The notes under the pieces are model-generated. The model was not told where the DNA came from, did no database searches, and saw nothing but the letters and a program-made list of their open reading frames with translations. Positions 17,486-26,268 of a stretch of 64,000 nt of DNA are shown here, piece after piece; the first letter of the stretch is position 1; the number at the start of each line of letters is the position of its first letter. The translations under genes and the position numbers were made by a program. The stretch is from Streptomyces sp. NRRL WC-3605 (lineage in GTDB: Bacteria > Actinomycetota > Actinomycetes > Streptomycetales > Streptomycetaceae), in contig NZ_LLZN01000052.1 in NCBI RefSeq assembly GCF_001509795.1, forward strand, positions 1-64,000. Reading direction: 5' to 3'.

Positions 17486-17501
17486 GCATACGGGTGTATG
17501 C
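17486..17501. promoter_or_regulatory. Inverted repeat between the divergent CuAO-like and glgX genes
   Basis: GCATAC-GGGT-GTATGC, perfect 6-base arms in an AT-richer part of the 183-base divergent spacer (17429-17611). It is a plausible operator for the trehalose/glycogen gene, the amine-oxidase pair, or both. No regulator gene is adjacent. Confidence 0.35.
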
Positions 17502-17611
17502 ACTGGTCGACCGGTAAGAGGGACGTAAGGCGGGGGTGGTTCCCTCACTTTCGGGGAGACTCGACGTCAAGGCGCCCCCGACGGCGGGGTCGAGCTGAAA
17601 GAGTCGTGTCC

Positions 17612-19744
17612 ATGCAGGTCTGGCCTGGAGAGGCATATCCACTCGGTGCCACGTACGACGGCGCCGGGACCAATTTCGCGGTCTTCACGGAGGCCGCGGA
17701 CCGAGTAGAGCTGTGTCTGCTGCACGACGACGGCTCGGAGACGGCGGTGGAACTGCGGGAGAGCGACGCCTTCGTACGCCACGCGTACGTGCCGGGCGTC
17801 ATGCCGGGGCAGCGGTACGGATTCCGGGTGCACGGTCCGTACGCCCCGGAGCGGGGGCTGCGCTGCAACTCGGCCAAGCTGCTCCTCGACCCGTACGCGA
17901 AGGCGGTCAGCGGCTCGATCCGCTGGGGCGAGGAGGTCTACGGCTACCACTTCGGCGAACCCGACCGGCGCAACGACCTCGACTCGGCGCCGCAGACGAT
18001 GTCGTCCGTCGTGGTGAACCCGTACTTCGACTGGGGCGACGACCGGCGCCCGCGTACCGAGTACCACCACACGGTGATCTACGAGGCCCATGTGAAGGGC
18101 CTGACGATGCGCCATCCGGGGCTGCCGGAGGAGCTGCGCGGCACCTACGCGGGCCTCGCGCACCCGGCGCTGATCGAGCACCTGACCGAGCTGGGCGTGA
18201 CGGCGCTGGAGCTGATGCCGGTCCACCAGTTCGTGAACGACCACCGGCTGGTCGACATGGGCCTGAACAACTACTGGGGCTACAACACGATCGGCTTCTT
18301 CGCCCCGCACAACGCGTACGCCTCCTGGGGCGACCGCGGCCAGCAGGTCCTGGAGTTCAAGTCGGCGGTGCGGGCGCTGCACGAGGCCGGTATCGAGGTC
18401 ATCCTCGACGTCGTCTACAACCACACGGCGGAGGGGAACCACCTGGGGCCGACGCTGTCGTTCCGCGGCCTGGACAACCCCCAGTACTACCGGCTGACGG
18501 ACGACCCGCGGTACTACATGGACACCACCGGCACCGGGAACTCGCTGCTCATGCGGTCCCCGCACGTGCTCCAGCTGATCATGGACTCGCTGCGGTACTG
18601 GGTCACCGAGATGCACGTCGACGGCTTCCGCTTCGACCTAGCGGCGACGCTCGCACGCCAGTTCCACGAGGTGGACCGGCTGTCGTCGTTCTTCGACCTG
18701 GTGCAGCAGGACCCGGTGGTCTCCCAGGTGAAGCTGATCGCGGAGCCCTGGGACGTCGGCGAGGGCGGCTACCAGGTGGGCAACTTCCCGCCGCTGTGGA
18801 CCGAGTGGAACGGCAAGTACCGCGACACCGTGCGGGACCTGTGGCGGGGCGAGCCGCGCACGCTCGCGGAGTTCGCCTCCCGGCTGACCGGTTCCTCGGA
18901 CCTGTACCAGGACGACGGGCGCCGCCCGCTGGCCTCCATCAACTTCGTGACCTGCCACGACGGCTTCACCCTGCACGACCTCGTGGCGTACAACGAGAAG
19001 CACAACGACGCCAACGGCGAGGACAACCGCGACGGCGAGAGCCACAACCGGTCCTGGAACTGCGGCGCCGAGGGCGAGACCGACGACCCGGACGTGCTGG
19101 CGCTGCGGGCCCGGCAGATGCGCAACTTCATCGCCACGCTCATGCTGTCCCAGGGCGTGCCGATGATCAGTCACGGCGACGAGTTCGCCCGCACCCAGCG
19201 CGGCAACAACAACGCCTACTGCCAGGACAGCGAGCTGTCCTGGGTGCGGTGGCCGGGGCCCGGCGCGGAAGAGGAGGACGGCCCGGCGCGGGAGCTGCTC
19301 GCCTTCACGCGCGCGATGGTGGGCATGCGCCGCGAGCACCCGGTGTTCCGCAGGCGCCGCTTCTTCCACGGGCGGCCCGTGGAGGGCACCCACGACGACC
19401 TGTCGGACATCGCCTGGTTCACCCCGGAGGGCAAGGAGATGGCCCAGCGGGACTGGGACCGGGCGCAGGCGTCGGCGCTGACGGTGTTCCTCAACGGGAA
19501 CGCGATCTCCGAGCCCGGACCGCGCGGGGAGCGGATCGCGGACGACTCGTTCCTGCTGATGTTCAACGCCTCCCCGAAGACGCTGGACTTCGTCGTGCCG
19601 GTCGACCACGGCCGGCAGTGGCAGGTGGTGGTGGACACCGCCCGCCCGGACGGGGTGCCGCCCGGCACCGGGCCCAAGGTGCAGGCCGGGGAGCGGCTGA
19701 CGCTCGTGGACCGCAGCCTGACGGTGCTCCAGCGGCCGGTGTAG
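17612..19744 (+). CDS. glgX: Glycogen debranching enzyme GlgX/TreX
   Basis: A 710-residue GH13 enzyme that hydrolyses alpha-1,6 branches of glycogen. An N-terminal CBM48 (residues about 10-100) precedes the barrel. Catalytic positions are VDGFRFDLA (nucleophile Asp), LIAEPWDVGEGGYQ (acid Glu) and FVTCHDGFTLHDL (Asp). The length fits the family. The ATG at 17612 is used; a GTG at 17606 (two codons earlier, in frame) has slightly better spacing to GAAAGAG. With treY 106 bases downstream, and treZ further on, it supplies linear maltodextrins for trehalose synthesis. Confidence 0.95.
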   Translation: MQVWPGEAYPLGATYDGAGTNFAVFTEAADRVELCLLHDDGSETAVELRESDAFVRHAYVPGVMPGQRYGFRVHGPYAPERGLRCNSAKLLLDPYAKAVSGSIRWGEEVYGYHFGEPDRRNDLDSAPQTMSSVVVNPYFDWGDDRRPRTEYHHTVIYEAHVKGLTMRHPGLPEELRGTYAGLAHPALIEHLTELGVTALELMPVHQFVNDHRLVDMGLNNYWGYNTIGFFAPHNAYASWGDRGQQVLEFKSAVRALHEAGIEVILDVVYNHTAEGNHLGPTLSFRGLDNPQYYRLTDDPRYYMDTTGTGNSLLMRSPHVLQLIMDSLRYWVTEMHVDGFRFDLAATLARQFHEVDRLSSFFDLVQQDPVVSQVKLIAEPWDVGEGGYQVGNFPPLWTEWNGKYRDTVRDLWRGEPRTLAEFASRLTGSSDLYQDDGRRPLASINFVTCHDGFTLHDLVAYNEKHNDANGEDNRDGESHNRSWNCGAEGETDDPDVLALRARQMRNFIATLMLSQGVPMISHGDEFARTQRGNNNAYCQDSELSWVRWPGPGAEEEDGPARELLAFTRAMVGMRREHPVFRRRRFFHGRPVEGTHDDLSDIAWFTPEGKEMAQRDWDRAQASALTVFLNGNAISEPGPRGERIADDSFLLMFNASPKTLDFVVPVDHGRQWQVVVDTARPDGVPPGTGPKVQAGERLTLVDRSLTVLQRPV

Positions 19745-19849
19745 GCGGGGCGCGGGTGCGGTCCGGTGCGGCCGGGCTGCACCCGCGCGTGGGCCCACGT
19801 GGCGGCCGGGGATGACACGAAGGGCGGCCAGAGGGGTACGTAGCTCTGC

Positions 19850-22201
19850 ATGACACCTGAGCGACCCGAACCGATGGTGCCGACCGCCACCTACCGGCTG
19901 CAGCTGCAGCCCTCGTTCCCCTTCTCGGCCGCGGCCGAGGCCGTGCCGTACCTGTCCTCGCTCGGCGTCTCGCATCTGCACCTGTCCCCCGTCCTGGAGG
20001 CGGTTCCGGGGTCGGGGCACGGCTACGACGTCGTGGACCACGCGCGCGTGCGCGAGGAGCTGGGCGGCGAGGACGGGCTGCGCGCCCTGTCGCGCACCGC
20101 CCGGGAGCACGGCCTCGGCCTGGTGCTGGACATCGTGCCGAACCACATGGCGATGGCCCCGCGCCACAACCGCGCCCTGTGGGAGGTGCTGCGCGAGGGC
20201 TCCGCGTCCCGCTACGCGCGCTGGTTCGACATCGACTGGGAGGCGCAGGACGGCCGGGTGCTGCTCCCGGTGCTCGGCGGCCCGCTCGGGCAGGTGCTGG
20301 ACGATCTCGTGGTGGACGGCGACGTCCTGCGCTACCACGACCATGTGTTCCCGCTCCGGGAGGGCACCGGAGACCTGCCGCTGCCCCGGCTGCTCGACGC
20401 CCAGTGGTACCGGCTGGCGTGGTGGCGGCTGGCCCGGACCGAACTGAACTACCGGCGGTTCTTCTCCATCTCGGAGCTGATCGGGGTGCGGGTGGAGGAC
20501 CCCGAGGTGTTCGAGGCCACCCATGCCAAGATCCTCCAGCTGCTGCACGAGGGCGTGGTGGACGGGCTGCGCGTCGACCACCCGGACGGTCTCGCCGACC
20601 CCGACGGGTATCTGCGGCGGCTGCACGAGGCGACCGGCGGGCGCTGGACCGTCGTGGAGAAGATCCTGTCCGACCGGGAGCATCTGCCGGCCGCCTGGCC
20701 GGTCGCCGGCACCACCGGCTACGACGCCCTGCGTCACGTCGACGGCCTGTTCACCGACCCGGGCGGGTACGGGGAACTGCTGGGTGCCTACCGGCGGTTC
20801 GCGGCTCCGCAGACCGACCGGGGCGGCGACTGGGACGCCACGGTGCGGCGGGCCGGGTACAAGGTGCTCACCCATGAGCTGGCCGCGGAGGTCGACCGGC
20901 TGACGCGGGCTGCGCACCGGGTCTGCGACACCTCCCCGGACCCGGCGCTGCGCGACCGGGCGCCCTGGGCGCTGCGCACCGCCCTGCAGGAGCTGCTGGT
21001 CCGGATGGACGTCTACCGCCCGTACGCCTCGGCCGACGCCTCCCTCGTGCTCACCGAGGAGGCCGCCGCCGACGCGCGGCGGGCCTTCGCCGTGCCCGAG
21101 GAGGCGGGCGCCGTGGACGTGGTCCGCGACCTGGTGCTCGGGCGGGCCGGGGACGGGCCGGCCGCCGTGGAGTTCCGGACGCGGTTCGCGCAGACGTCGT
21201 CGGCACTGCGGGCCAAGTCGGTGGAGGACACCGCGTTCTACCGGCATGTGGCGCTGCTGTCGGCGACGGAGGTGGGTGGCGACCCGGGCAGCCCCTCCGT
21301 GTCGCCGGACCGGTTCCACGCGTACTGCGCGCGCGTGCAGCGCGACTGGCCGCTGACGGGGACGGTGGTGTCCACGCACGACACCAAGCGCAGCGCCGAC
21401 GTGCGGGCCGCGCTGGCCGTGCTCACCGAGTGCCCCCGGGACTGGGCGGACGTCGTGGCGGAGGTGACCCGGGACGGCGAGGGCGTCCCGGACGCGCAGC
21501 TGGCGTGGGCGGCCTGGCAGACGGTGTTCGGGCTGGGCGGGGCGGACGCCGACCGCGTCCAGGGTGCCCTGCTCAAGCACGTCCGGGAGGCGGGCCTGTT
21601 CACCAGCTGGACGGAGCAGGAGCCGCCGTACGAGGAGGCGGTGGCCGCGTTCGTGGCCGCGGGGCCGTGCGGGGTGCCCGGCGAGCGTGTGACGGCCTTC
21701 CGGCGCGGCCTGGAGCCCCACGTCCGGGCCAATGTGCTCGGCATGGCCCTGACGCAGCTGACGATGCCGGGCGTGCCGGACGTCTACCAGGGCACGGAGG
21801 CCGAGTACCGGGCGCTGGTGGACCCGGACAACCGCCGGGCCGTGGCCTTCCCGCCGGCCGATCCGGGCGACAAGGGCGCGGTGACGGCGGCGGCGCTGCG
21901 GCTGCGCAGGCGGCGCCCGGAGCTGTTCGGCGACGCGGCGTCGTACGAGCCGCTCGTCGCCGAGGGCCCGGCGGCCGGGCACTGCGTGGCGTTCGTGCGG
22001 TCGGGCGAGGTGCTGACCGCCGTCACCCGGCTGTCGCTGCGGCTGGCGCGGGACGGCGGCTGGCGGGACACCAAGCTCGCGCTGCCGCCGGGCCGCTGGG
22101 TCGACGTGCTGGACCCTGAGCGGGAGTACACCGGGCACGCGCGCGTCGAGCAGCTCCTCGAGCGGCTGCCGGTGGCGTTGCTGGAACGCGCCGGGGAGTG
22201 A
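19850..22201 (+). CDS. treY: Maltooligosyl trehalose synthase TreY
   Basis: A 783-residue GH13 enzyme that converts the reducing-end alpha-1,4 bond of maltodextrins into the alpha,alpha-1,1 bond. It starts PTATYRLQLQPSFPF, the family opening. Key sites are VVDGLRVDHPDGL (nucleophile Asp), WTVVEKIL (acid Glu) and VVSTHDTKRSADVRA (Asp). The long insert between the second and third catalytic motifs (about residues 290-520) is normal for TreY. It is in line with glgX. The partner treZ is not next door: it lies about 4 kb on, after three unrelated genes. Confidence 0.95.
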   Translation: MTPERPEPMVPTATYRLQLQPSFPFSAAAEAVPYLSSLGVSHLHLSPVLEAVPGSGHGYDVVDHARVREELGGEDGLRALSRTAREHGLGLVLDIVPNHMAMAPRHNRALWEVLREGSASRYARWFDIDWEAQDGRVLLPVLGGPLGQVLDDLVVDGDVLRYHDHVFPLREGTGDLPLPRLLDAQWYRLAWWRLARTELNYRRFFSISELIGVRVEDPEVFEATHAKILQLLHEGVVDGLRVDHPDGLADPDGYLRRLHEATGGRWTVVEKILSDREHLPAAWPVAGTTGYDALRHVDGLFTDPGGYGELLGAYRRFAAPQTDRGGDWDATVRRAGYKVLTHELAAEVDRLTRAAHRVCDTSPDPALRDRAPWALRTALQELLVRMDVYRPYASADASLVLTEEAAADARRAFAVPEEAGAVDVVRDLVLGRAGDGPAAVEFRTRFAQTSSALRAKSVEDTAFYRHVALLSATEVGGDPGSPSVSPDRFHAYCARVQRDWPLTGTVVSTHDTKRSADVRAALAVLTECPRDWADVVAEVTRDGEGVPDAQLAWAAWQTVFGLGGADADRVQGALLKHVREAGLFTSWTEQEPPYEEAVAAFVAAGPCGVPGERVTAFRRGLEPHVRANVLGMALTQLTMPGVPDVYQGTEAEYRALVDPDNRRAVAFPPADPGDKGAVTAAALRLRRRRPELFGDAASYEPLVAEGPAAGHCVAFVRSGEVLTAVTRLSLRLARDGGWRDTKLALPPGRWVDVLDPEREYTGHARVEQLLERLPVALLERAGE

Positions 22202-22311
22202 GGGGCGACGCCGGCCGGTGGTGCCTCCGGGCGCCCCCGGCGGGCTCCCCGTGTGCTCCTTGACAGCTCAACGAGACCGTGGGGTACTGCGGAAGGCGAC
22301 GCCGGGCGGAC

Positions 22312-23571
22312 GTGACGGGGGTGAGTTCCCTGACGGAGCTGCGCTACCCCACACCCGCCGAGCTGGTGCGGTCGGCCCGCTCGCTGGCCGCCCACCGCCC
22401 CGCGCTGTGCACGCTGCGGCAGGTGGGGGTCTCCCGGGCCGGCAGGCCCCTGCACCTGCTGTCGATCGGCCATGCCGCACGGGCCGTCCTGGTGGTCGCG
22501 GGCGCCCACGCCAACGAGCCCTCCGGCGGTCCCGCGCTGCTGGCGATCGCCGAACGGGTGCTCCTGGAGCGCGAGTTGCGGGCGGACGTGTCCTGGCACC
22601 TCCTGCTGTGCGCGGACCCCGACGGGGCGAGCCTGCACGTCACCCCGGCCCCGCGCAGCCTGTACGACTACCACCGCGGGTTCTTCCGGCCCGCCGCCCC
22701 GGAGCAGCCGGAGTGGGCGCCGGCGACGCTGCCGCCCGGCCGGCTGCCGCCCGAGACCCGGGCGCTGACGGCGGTCATCGACGAGCTGCGGCCGTACCTC
22801 CAGGTGACCCTGCACGGCACCGACCTGGGCGGCAGCTGGGTGCAGCTGACCCGGGACGTCCCCGGCCTCGCCGAGCCGTTCGCGAAGTCGGCGGCGCAGC
22901 TGCACATCCCGGTGGAGACCGGCGCGTCGGACGCGGTGGGCTGGCCGGCGTCCGGTCCGGGGGTGCACGTGATGCCGGCGCCGGGCGCGCGGGCGGCGTA
23001 TCCGAGCATGCCGGACGACGCGCGCAGCAGCACCTGGTACCACGTGCACCGTTACGGCGGGCTGACGGCGGTGGTGGAGGTGCCGATGTGGGCCAGCGAC
23101 CTGGTGGACGACCCGGCCCCGCATCCGGCGCCGGACCGGGCGATGCGGCGGCTGGCGGCCCGGCTGCTGCGGGACGCGCTGGAGGTGGAGCTGGTCCTGG
23201 CGCAGGCGCACCCCCGGCTGACGGGCGTCGACGGCCCGCTGCTGCGGGCGGCGCGGTGGGCGCTGGAGCTGGTGCCGGGGCTCGCGGCGGACTGGACGCG
23301 CACCCCGCCCGCCGACGGCACCATGGCGTACATCGGGAGCGTGGACGCGTTCGGGCGGCGGCTGCCGCTGCGGGCGGCGGCGATGCTGCTGCGGGTGCTG
23401 CGGGAGGCCGACGACCGGGGGGCCCAGCGTCTGGACCAGCTGGTGGCGGCCTGGAGCGAGGCGTTCGCCGAGCGGTTCCGGGCCCGCTGGGTGCCGTTGG
23501 AGCACCAGGTCGAGCACCAGTCCCGCACGGTGTTCGCGGCGGCGCTGCACGCGCGCGACCGGTCGGACTGA
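22312..23571 (+). CDS. M14-family zinc carboxypeptidase (paralogue 1)
   Basis: A roughly 419-residue cytosolic (no signal peptide) M14-type metallopeptidase. It shows the zinc motif AGAHANEPSGGPALL (HxxE), the third zinc ligand in LHGTDLGG, and the general-base Glu of TAVVEVPMW. The remaining C-terminal part is helical with HQVEHQSRTVF at the end. Start selection is uncertain (GTG at 22312 or 22321; no strong ribosome-binding site). It is paralogous, over essentially its whole length, to the leftward gene at 24036-25448. The two flank a small protease inhibitor gene. Substrate unknown. Confidence 0.8.
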   Translation: MTGVSSLTELRYPTPAELVRSARSLAAHRPALCTLRQVGVSRAGRPLHLLSIGHAARAVLVVAGAHANEPSGGPALLAIAERVLLERELRADVSWHLLLCADPDGASLHVTPAPRSLYDYHRGFFRPAAPEQPEWAPATLPPGRLPPETRALTAVIDELRPYLQVTLHGTDLGGSWVQLTRDVPGLAEPFAKSAAQLHIPVETGASDAVGWPASGPGVHVMPAPGARAAYPSMPDDARSSTWYHVHRYGGLTAVVEVPMWASDLVDDPAPHPAPDRAMRRLAARLLRDALEVELVLAQAHPRLTGVDGPLLRAARWALELVPGLAADWTRTPPADGTMAYIGSVDAFGRRLPLRAAAMLLRVLREADDRGAQRLDQLVAAWSEAFAERFRARWVPLEHQVEHQSRTVFAAALHARDRSD

Positions 23572-23625
23572 GCCGCCGGTACACGCGCGTGCCGTGCGGG
23601 CGTGCGGGCCGTGCGGGCCGTGCGG

Positions 23626-24039
23626 TCAGTCCTCGACGGCGAAGACGGCGCCGGTGCGCGCCTTCAGGCCGCACCCGTTGGCGAAGGTCTCGCGGTAGTC
23701 GACCGGGTGGCCGTTCCACTCGCCCCGCGCGTGGGCGGTGACGGGCGCGTAGACCATGGGGCAGTAGGTGTCGCGCCGTTCGAGCCTGCGGATGTCGCCG
23801 TCCACCGCGTCCAGCTGCGCGCAGGCCTCGGCCGCCTCGGCGTGGCCCTGCGGCGGGTCGCAGAGCAGGAGCCGGCCGGGGCGTTCGCCGTGCCGGCCGT
23901 CGCCCTGGGTGACGGTGACGAAGAGCCAGTTGCCGGAGTCCGCCTGCCGGGCCGTCGCGTGGGGTGCGGCGGCGCCGAGGACCAGGGCGGCGGCGGCCGC
24001 GAGGAGGCCGCCTCGTGCGAGTGTGGTGCGTCGGGTCAT
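23626..24039 (-). CDS. Subtilisin inhibitor-like (SSI family) secreted protein
   Basis: A 137-residue secreted protein with a signal peptide of about 30 residues (RGGLLAAAAALVLGAAA, cleavage near ATA). The mature domain has the SSI fold landmarks: LFVTVTQGDG, LLLCDPPQG, ACAQLDAVDGDI, the reactive loop YCPMVYAPV with P1 Met and P1' Val as in classical SSI, and the terminal GLKARTGAVFA. Four Cys fit the two SSI disulfides. Its ATG overlaps the stop of an M14 peptidase gene (ATGA), so translation is probably coupled to it. It would inhibit extracellular subtilisin-like proteases. Confidence 0.9.
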   Translation of the reverse strand: MTRRTTLARGGLLAAAAALVLGAAAPHATARQADSGNWLFVTVTQGDGRHGERPGRLLLCDPPQGHAEAAEACAQLDAVDGDIRRLERRDTYCPMVYAPVTAHARGEWNGHPVDYRETFANGCGLKARTGAVFAVED

Positions 24040-25448
24040 TCCCGATGCATCGGCACGGTGGCCCCGGTGTTCCAGCCCGACTCACCCGAACGGGATCGTC
24101 CGGACGCGTGCCGGTGGGCGAGTTCAAACGCCGAGAGCACCACGCGCGACTGGTACTCGACCTGGCGGGCGACCGGGATCCAGCGGGCCCCGCACCCGTC
24201 GCGGTAGTCGTCGCACCAGGCGTCGAGCCACCTCTCCAGCTCGGGCAGCACGCCCGCCGGGTCGCGGCCGGCGCCGGTGACGAGCTGGTGCAGCAGTCCG
24301 GCGGTGCGCAGGGCGAGCCGCCGTCCGGCGATGCGCAGGGCGGCCAGATGGGCGGTGCTCAGCAGGGGCAGCGGGTGGGTGCCCACGGGGTCCTGGACAT
24401 CGGGGTCCCAGGTGTCGGCGAGGCCCGGGCAGACCAGTAAATAGTCGTCGACCGGGGCGAGCAGCCGGGCCGTCTCGGGGCCGGCCGGCAGATGGGGGCG
24501 CAGGCGCTCCAGAAGCCGTTCCAGGACCCGGGTGTCGTCGCGCAAGGTGTGGCTCACCCTGCGCAAAACCGTTTCCTCGTCGGTGGGCGCGGCGCCGTCC
24601 TCCACCGCCGCCACCCCCCACATGGGGGCCTCGACGACCGCCGTGACGGTGCCGTACCGATGCGGGTGGAACCAGGTCGACTCCACGGCCGCCTCGGTGA
24701 TGGCGGCGGCCAGGTCTCCGCGTCGGGGCCGCGGGATGCGGTAGACGGCGGGACCCAGCTCCGGCCAGTACAGGGTGTCGTACGGCCCGAGCTCGCGCGG
24801 GATGCCCAGGCGGGCGGCGCTGTGCGCGACGCGCTGGGCGAGGCCGGGCAGGTCGTGGGTCAGCTCGACGAAGCCGCCGCCGACGTCGACGCCGTGCAGC
24901 GAGCACTGCAGGAAGGGCCGCAGCTCGTCCTGGAGCGCGAGCAGGGTGCGGGTCTCGGGCAGCGTCACGGCGTCCTCGCCGTCGGGCAGCCACTCGGGCT
25001 GCTCCAGGAAGCCGGGCCGGAAGAACCGCCGGAAGTAGTCGCCGAGGGCGTACGGGCCGCGCAGCCAGCCCTCGTTGCGGCGCAGGCCGTCGGGGTCCAG
25101 GCAGAGCAGCAGGTTCCACGTGGCGTCGGCGCCCTCGTGCAGCCGGGGGTCGGCCAGCACCCGCTCGGCGAGGCGCAGGACGGTGGCGCCGCCCACCGGC
25201 TCGTTGGCGTGCGGCCCGGCCACGACGAGGGCCTGGCGGCCGCCGTGGCCGACGGACAGCAGCCACAGGGGCGTACCGGCGCGTGAGGTCCCGACCCGGC
25301 GCAACCGCGCCTGCCGGGGATGGCGGGCGACGAGCGAGGCCGCTCGCGCCCCGAGCTCGTCGACGGTCGGATAACGCAGGAGGGGCGGCAGGGCACACCT
25401 CCACGAATGTGGTGCCGTCGGTTCACCTGGTGTGCATGGTGTACGCAC
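24036..25448 (-). CDS. M14-family zinc carboxypeptidase (paralogue 2) with a TTA codon
   Basis: A 470-residue M14-type peptidase paralogous to the gene at 22312. Motifs: AGPHANEPVGGATV (HxxE zinc ligands), SLHGVDVGGG (third ligand) and TAVVEAPMW (general base). The Leu codon at 24438-24440 reads TTA on the coding strand, so translation should depend on the bldA tRNA. I found no other in-frame TTA in this window. The gene overlaps the SSI inhibitor start by 4 bases, so bldA could reach the inhibitor through coupling. The GTG at 25448 lacks a clear ribosome-binding site, and homology with paralogue 1 begins near residue 20. Confidence 0.82.
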   Translation of the reverse strand: MRTPCTPGEPTAPHSWRCALPPLLRYPTVDELGARAASLVARHPRQARLRRVGTSRAGTPLWLLSVGHGGRQALVVAGPHANEPVGGATVLRLAERVLADPRLHEGADATWNLLLCLDPDGLRRNEGWLRGPYALGDYFRRFFRPGFLEQPEWLPDGEDAVTLPETRTLLALQDELRPFLQCSLHGVDVGGGFVELTHDLPGLAQRVAHSAARLGIPRELGPYDTLYWPELGPAVYRIPRPRRGDLAAAITEAAVESTWFHPHRYGTVTAVVEAPMWGVAAVEDGAAPTDEETVLRRVSHTLRDDTRVLERLLERLRPHLPAGPETARLLAPVDDYLLVCPGLADTWDPDVQDPVGTHPLPLLSTAHLAALRIAGRRLALRTAGLLHQLVTGAGRDPAGVLPELERWLDAWCDDYRDGCGARWIPVARQVEYQSRVVLSAFELAHRHASGRSRSGESGWNTGATVPMHRE

Positions 25449-25464
25449 AGTCAGTCACGACTTG

Positions 25465-25482
25465 CGGTGTACGTCAACACCG
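25465..25482. promoter_or_regulatory. Inverted repeat upstream of the TTA-containing peptidase gene
   Basis: CGGTGT-ACGTCA-ACACCG: perfect 6-base arms around 6 bases, 17 bases upstream of the GTG start of the M14 gene and within an 86-base spacer. Candidate operator; binding protein unknown. Confidence 0.35.
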
Positions 25483-25534
25483 CTACAGACAAAGCGACTT
25501 GGGTCACCCGGCCGGGGCCACGACCGGTCTCCCG

Positions 25535-26086
25535 TCAGTGCGCGGCGAGGCGGAACGCCATCCGCCCGAAGCCGATCTGGTCGCCCTCCCGGACGACGAC
25601 GGCACCGATGACACGGCGCCCGTTGACCGTGGTGCCGTTGGTGGAGCCGAGGTCGCGCAGCACCCACAGGCCGGCCTGGTGGCTCAGTTCGGCGTGCACC
25701 CGGGACACCGTCTCGTGCGTGAGCCGCAGCCCGTTGGCGGGGTCGCGGCCTATCCGCAGCGGATGCCCGGTCGCGGGGTGGGGCAGCAGCAGCTTGGGCA
25801 GCCGCTCGGCCTGCCAGGCGCGGCGCAGCCGCACGGTGAAGCCGGAGACCGCCTCGACGGTGCCGAACACCATGCGGGACAGCCGCCCCTGCGAAGGCAG
25901 GTCCGCGGTGAGCGCGAGGAGTTCGTCCGAGCGGCGGGCGGCGAGGGCCAGCTCCATGCGCCGGACGAACGTGTCGTGCGACAGCCGGCCCATCGCGACG
26001 CCGTCGCGGAGCACCTTCAGCGCCTTGTCGCGCTCCGCGTCGGACAGCCGCGCGGGGTACGTGTGGAACTCGAAGGACGACGTCAC
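25535..26086 (-). CDS. DUF1707 plus FHA domain protein
   Basis: A 183-residue cytosolic protein. Residues about 10-60 form a DUF1707 domain (RLSDAERDKALKVLRDGVAMGRLS, typical for actinobacterial SHOCT-like leaders). Residues about 105-175 form an FHA domain with RIGRDPANGLRL, the SRVHAEL Ser/His and GSTNGTTVNG, all the phosphothreonine-binding landmarks. It probably reads phospho-Thr marks from Ser/Thr kinases, but no kinase is encoded nearby. Confidence 0.9.
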   Translation of the reverse strand: MTSSFEFHTYPARLSDAERDKALKVLRDGVAMGRLSHDTFVRRMELALAARRSDELLALTADLPSQGRLSRMVFGTVEAVSGFTVRLRRAWQAERLPKLLLPHPATGHPLRIGRDPANGLRLTHETVSRVHAELSHQAGLWVLRDLGSTNGTTVNGRRVIGAVVVREGDQIGFGRMAFRLAAH

Positions 26087-26268
26087 GGTGCCGATTGTCG
26101 GTCAGCGCGTCCCGGCTGTCCAGAAAACGGGGAAACGGCAGCCGGGGTGGGCGGCGGGGCGCGCGGCACGCCGTCCGCCGCGAAAGGGCGGATCCCGCAG
26201 CGGATCGATCTGCGGTGGAGCACCATGGACGGGCTATGTCACCGTGAGCAGACGAAGGGGAACCGTCC

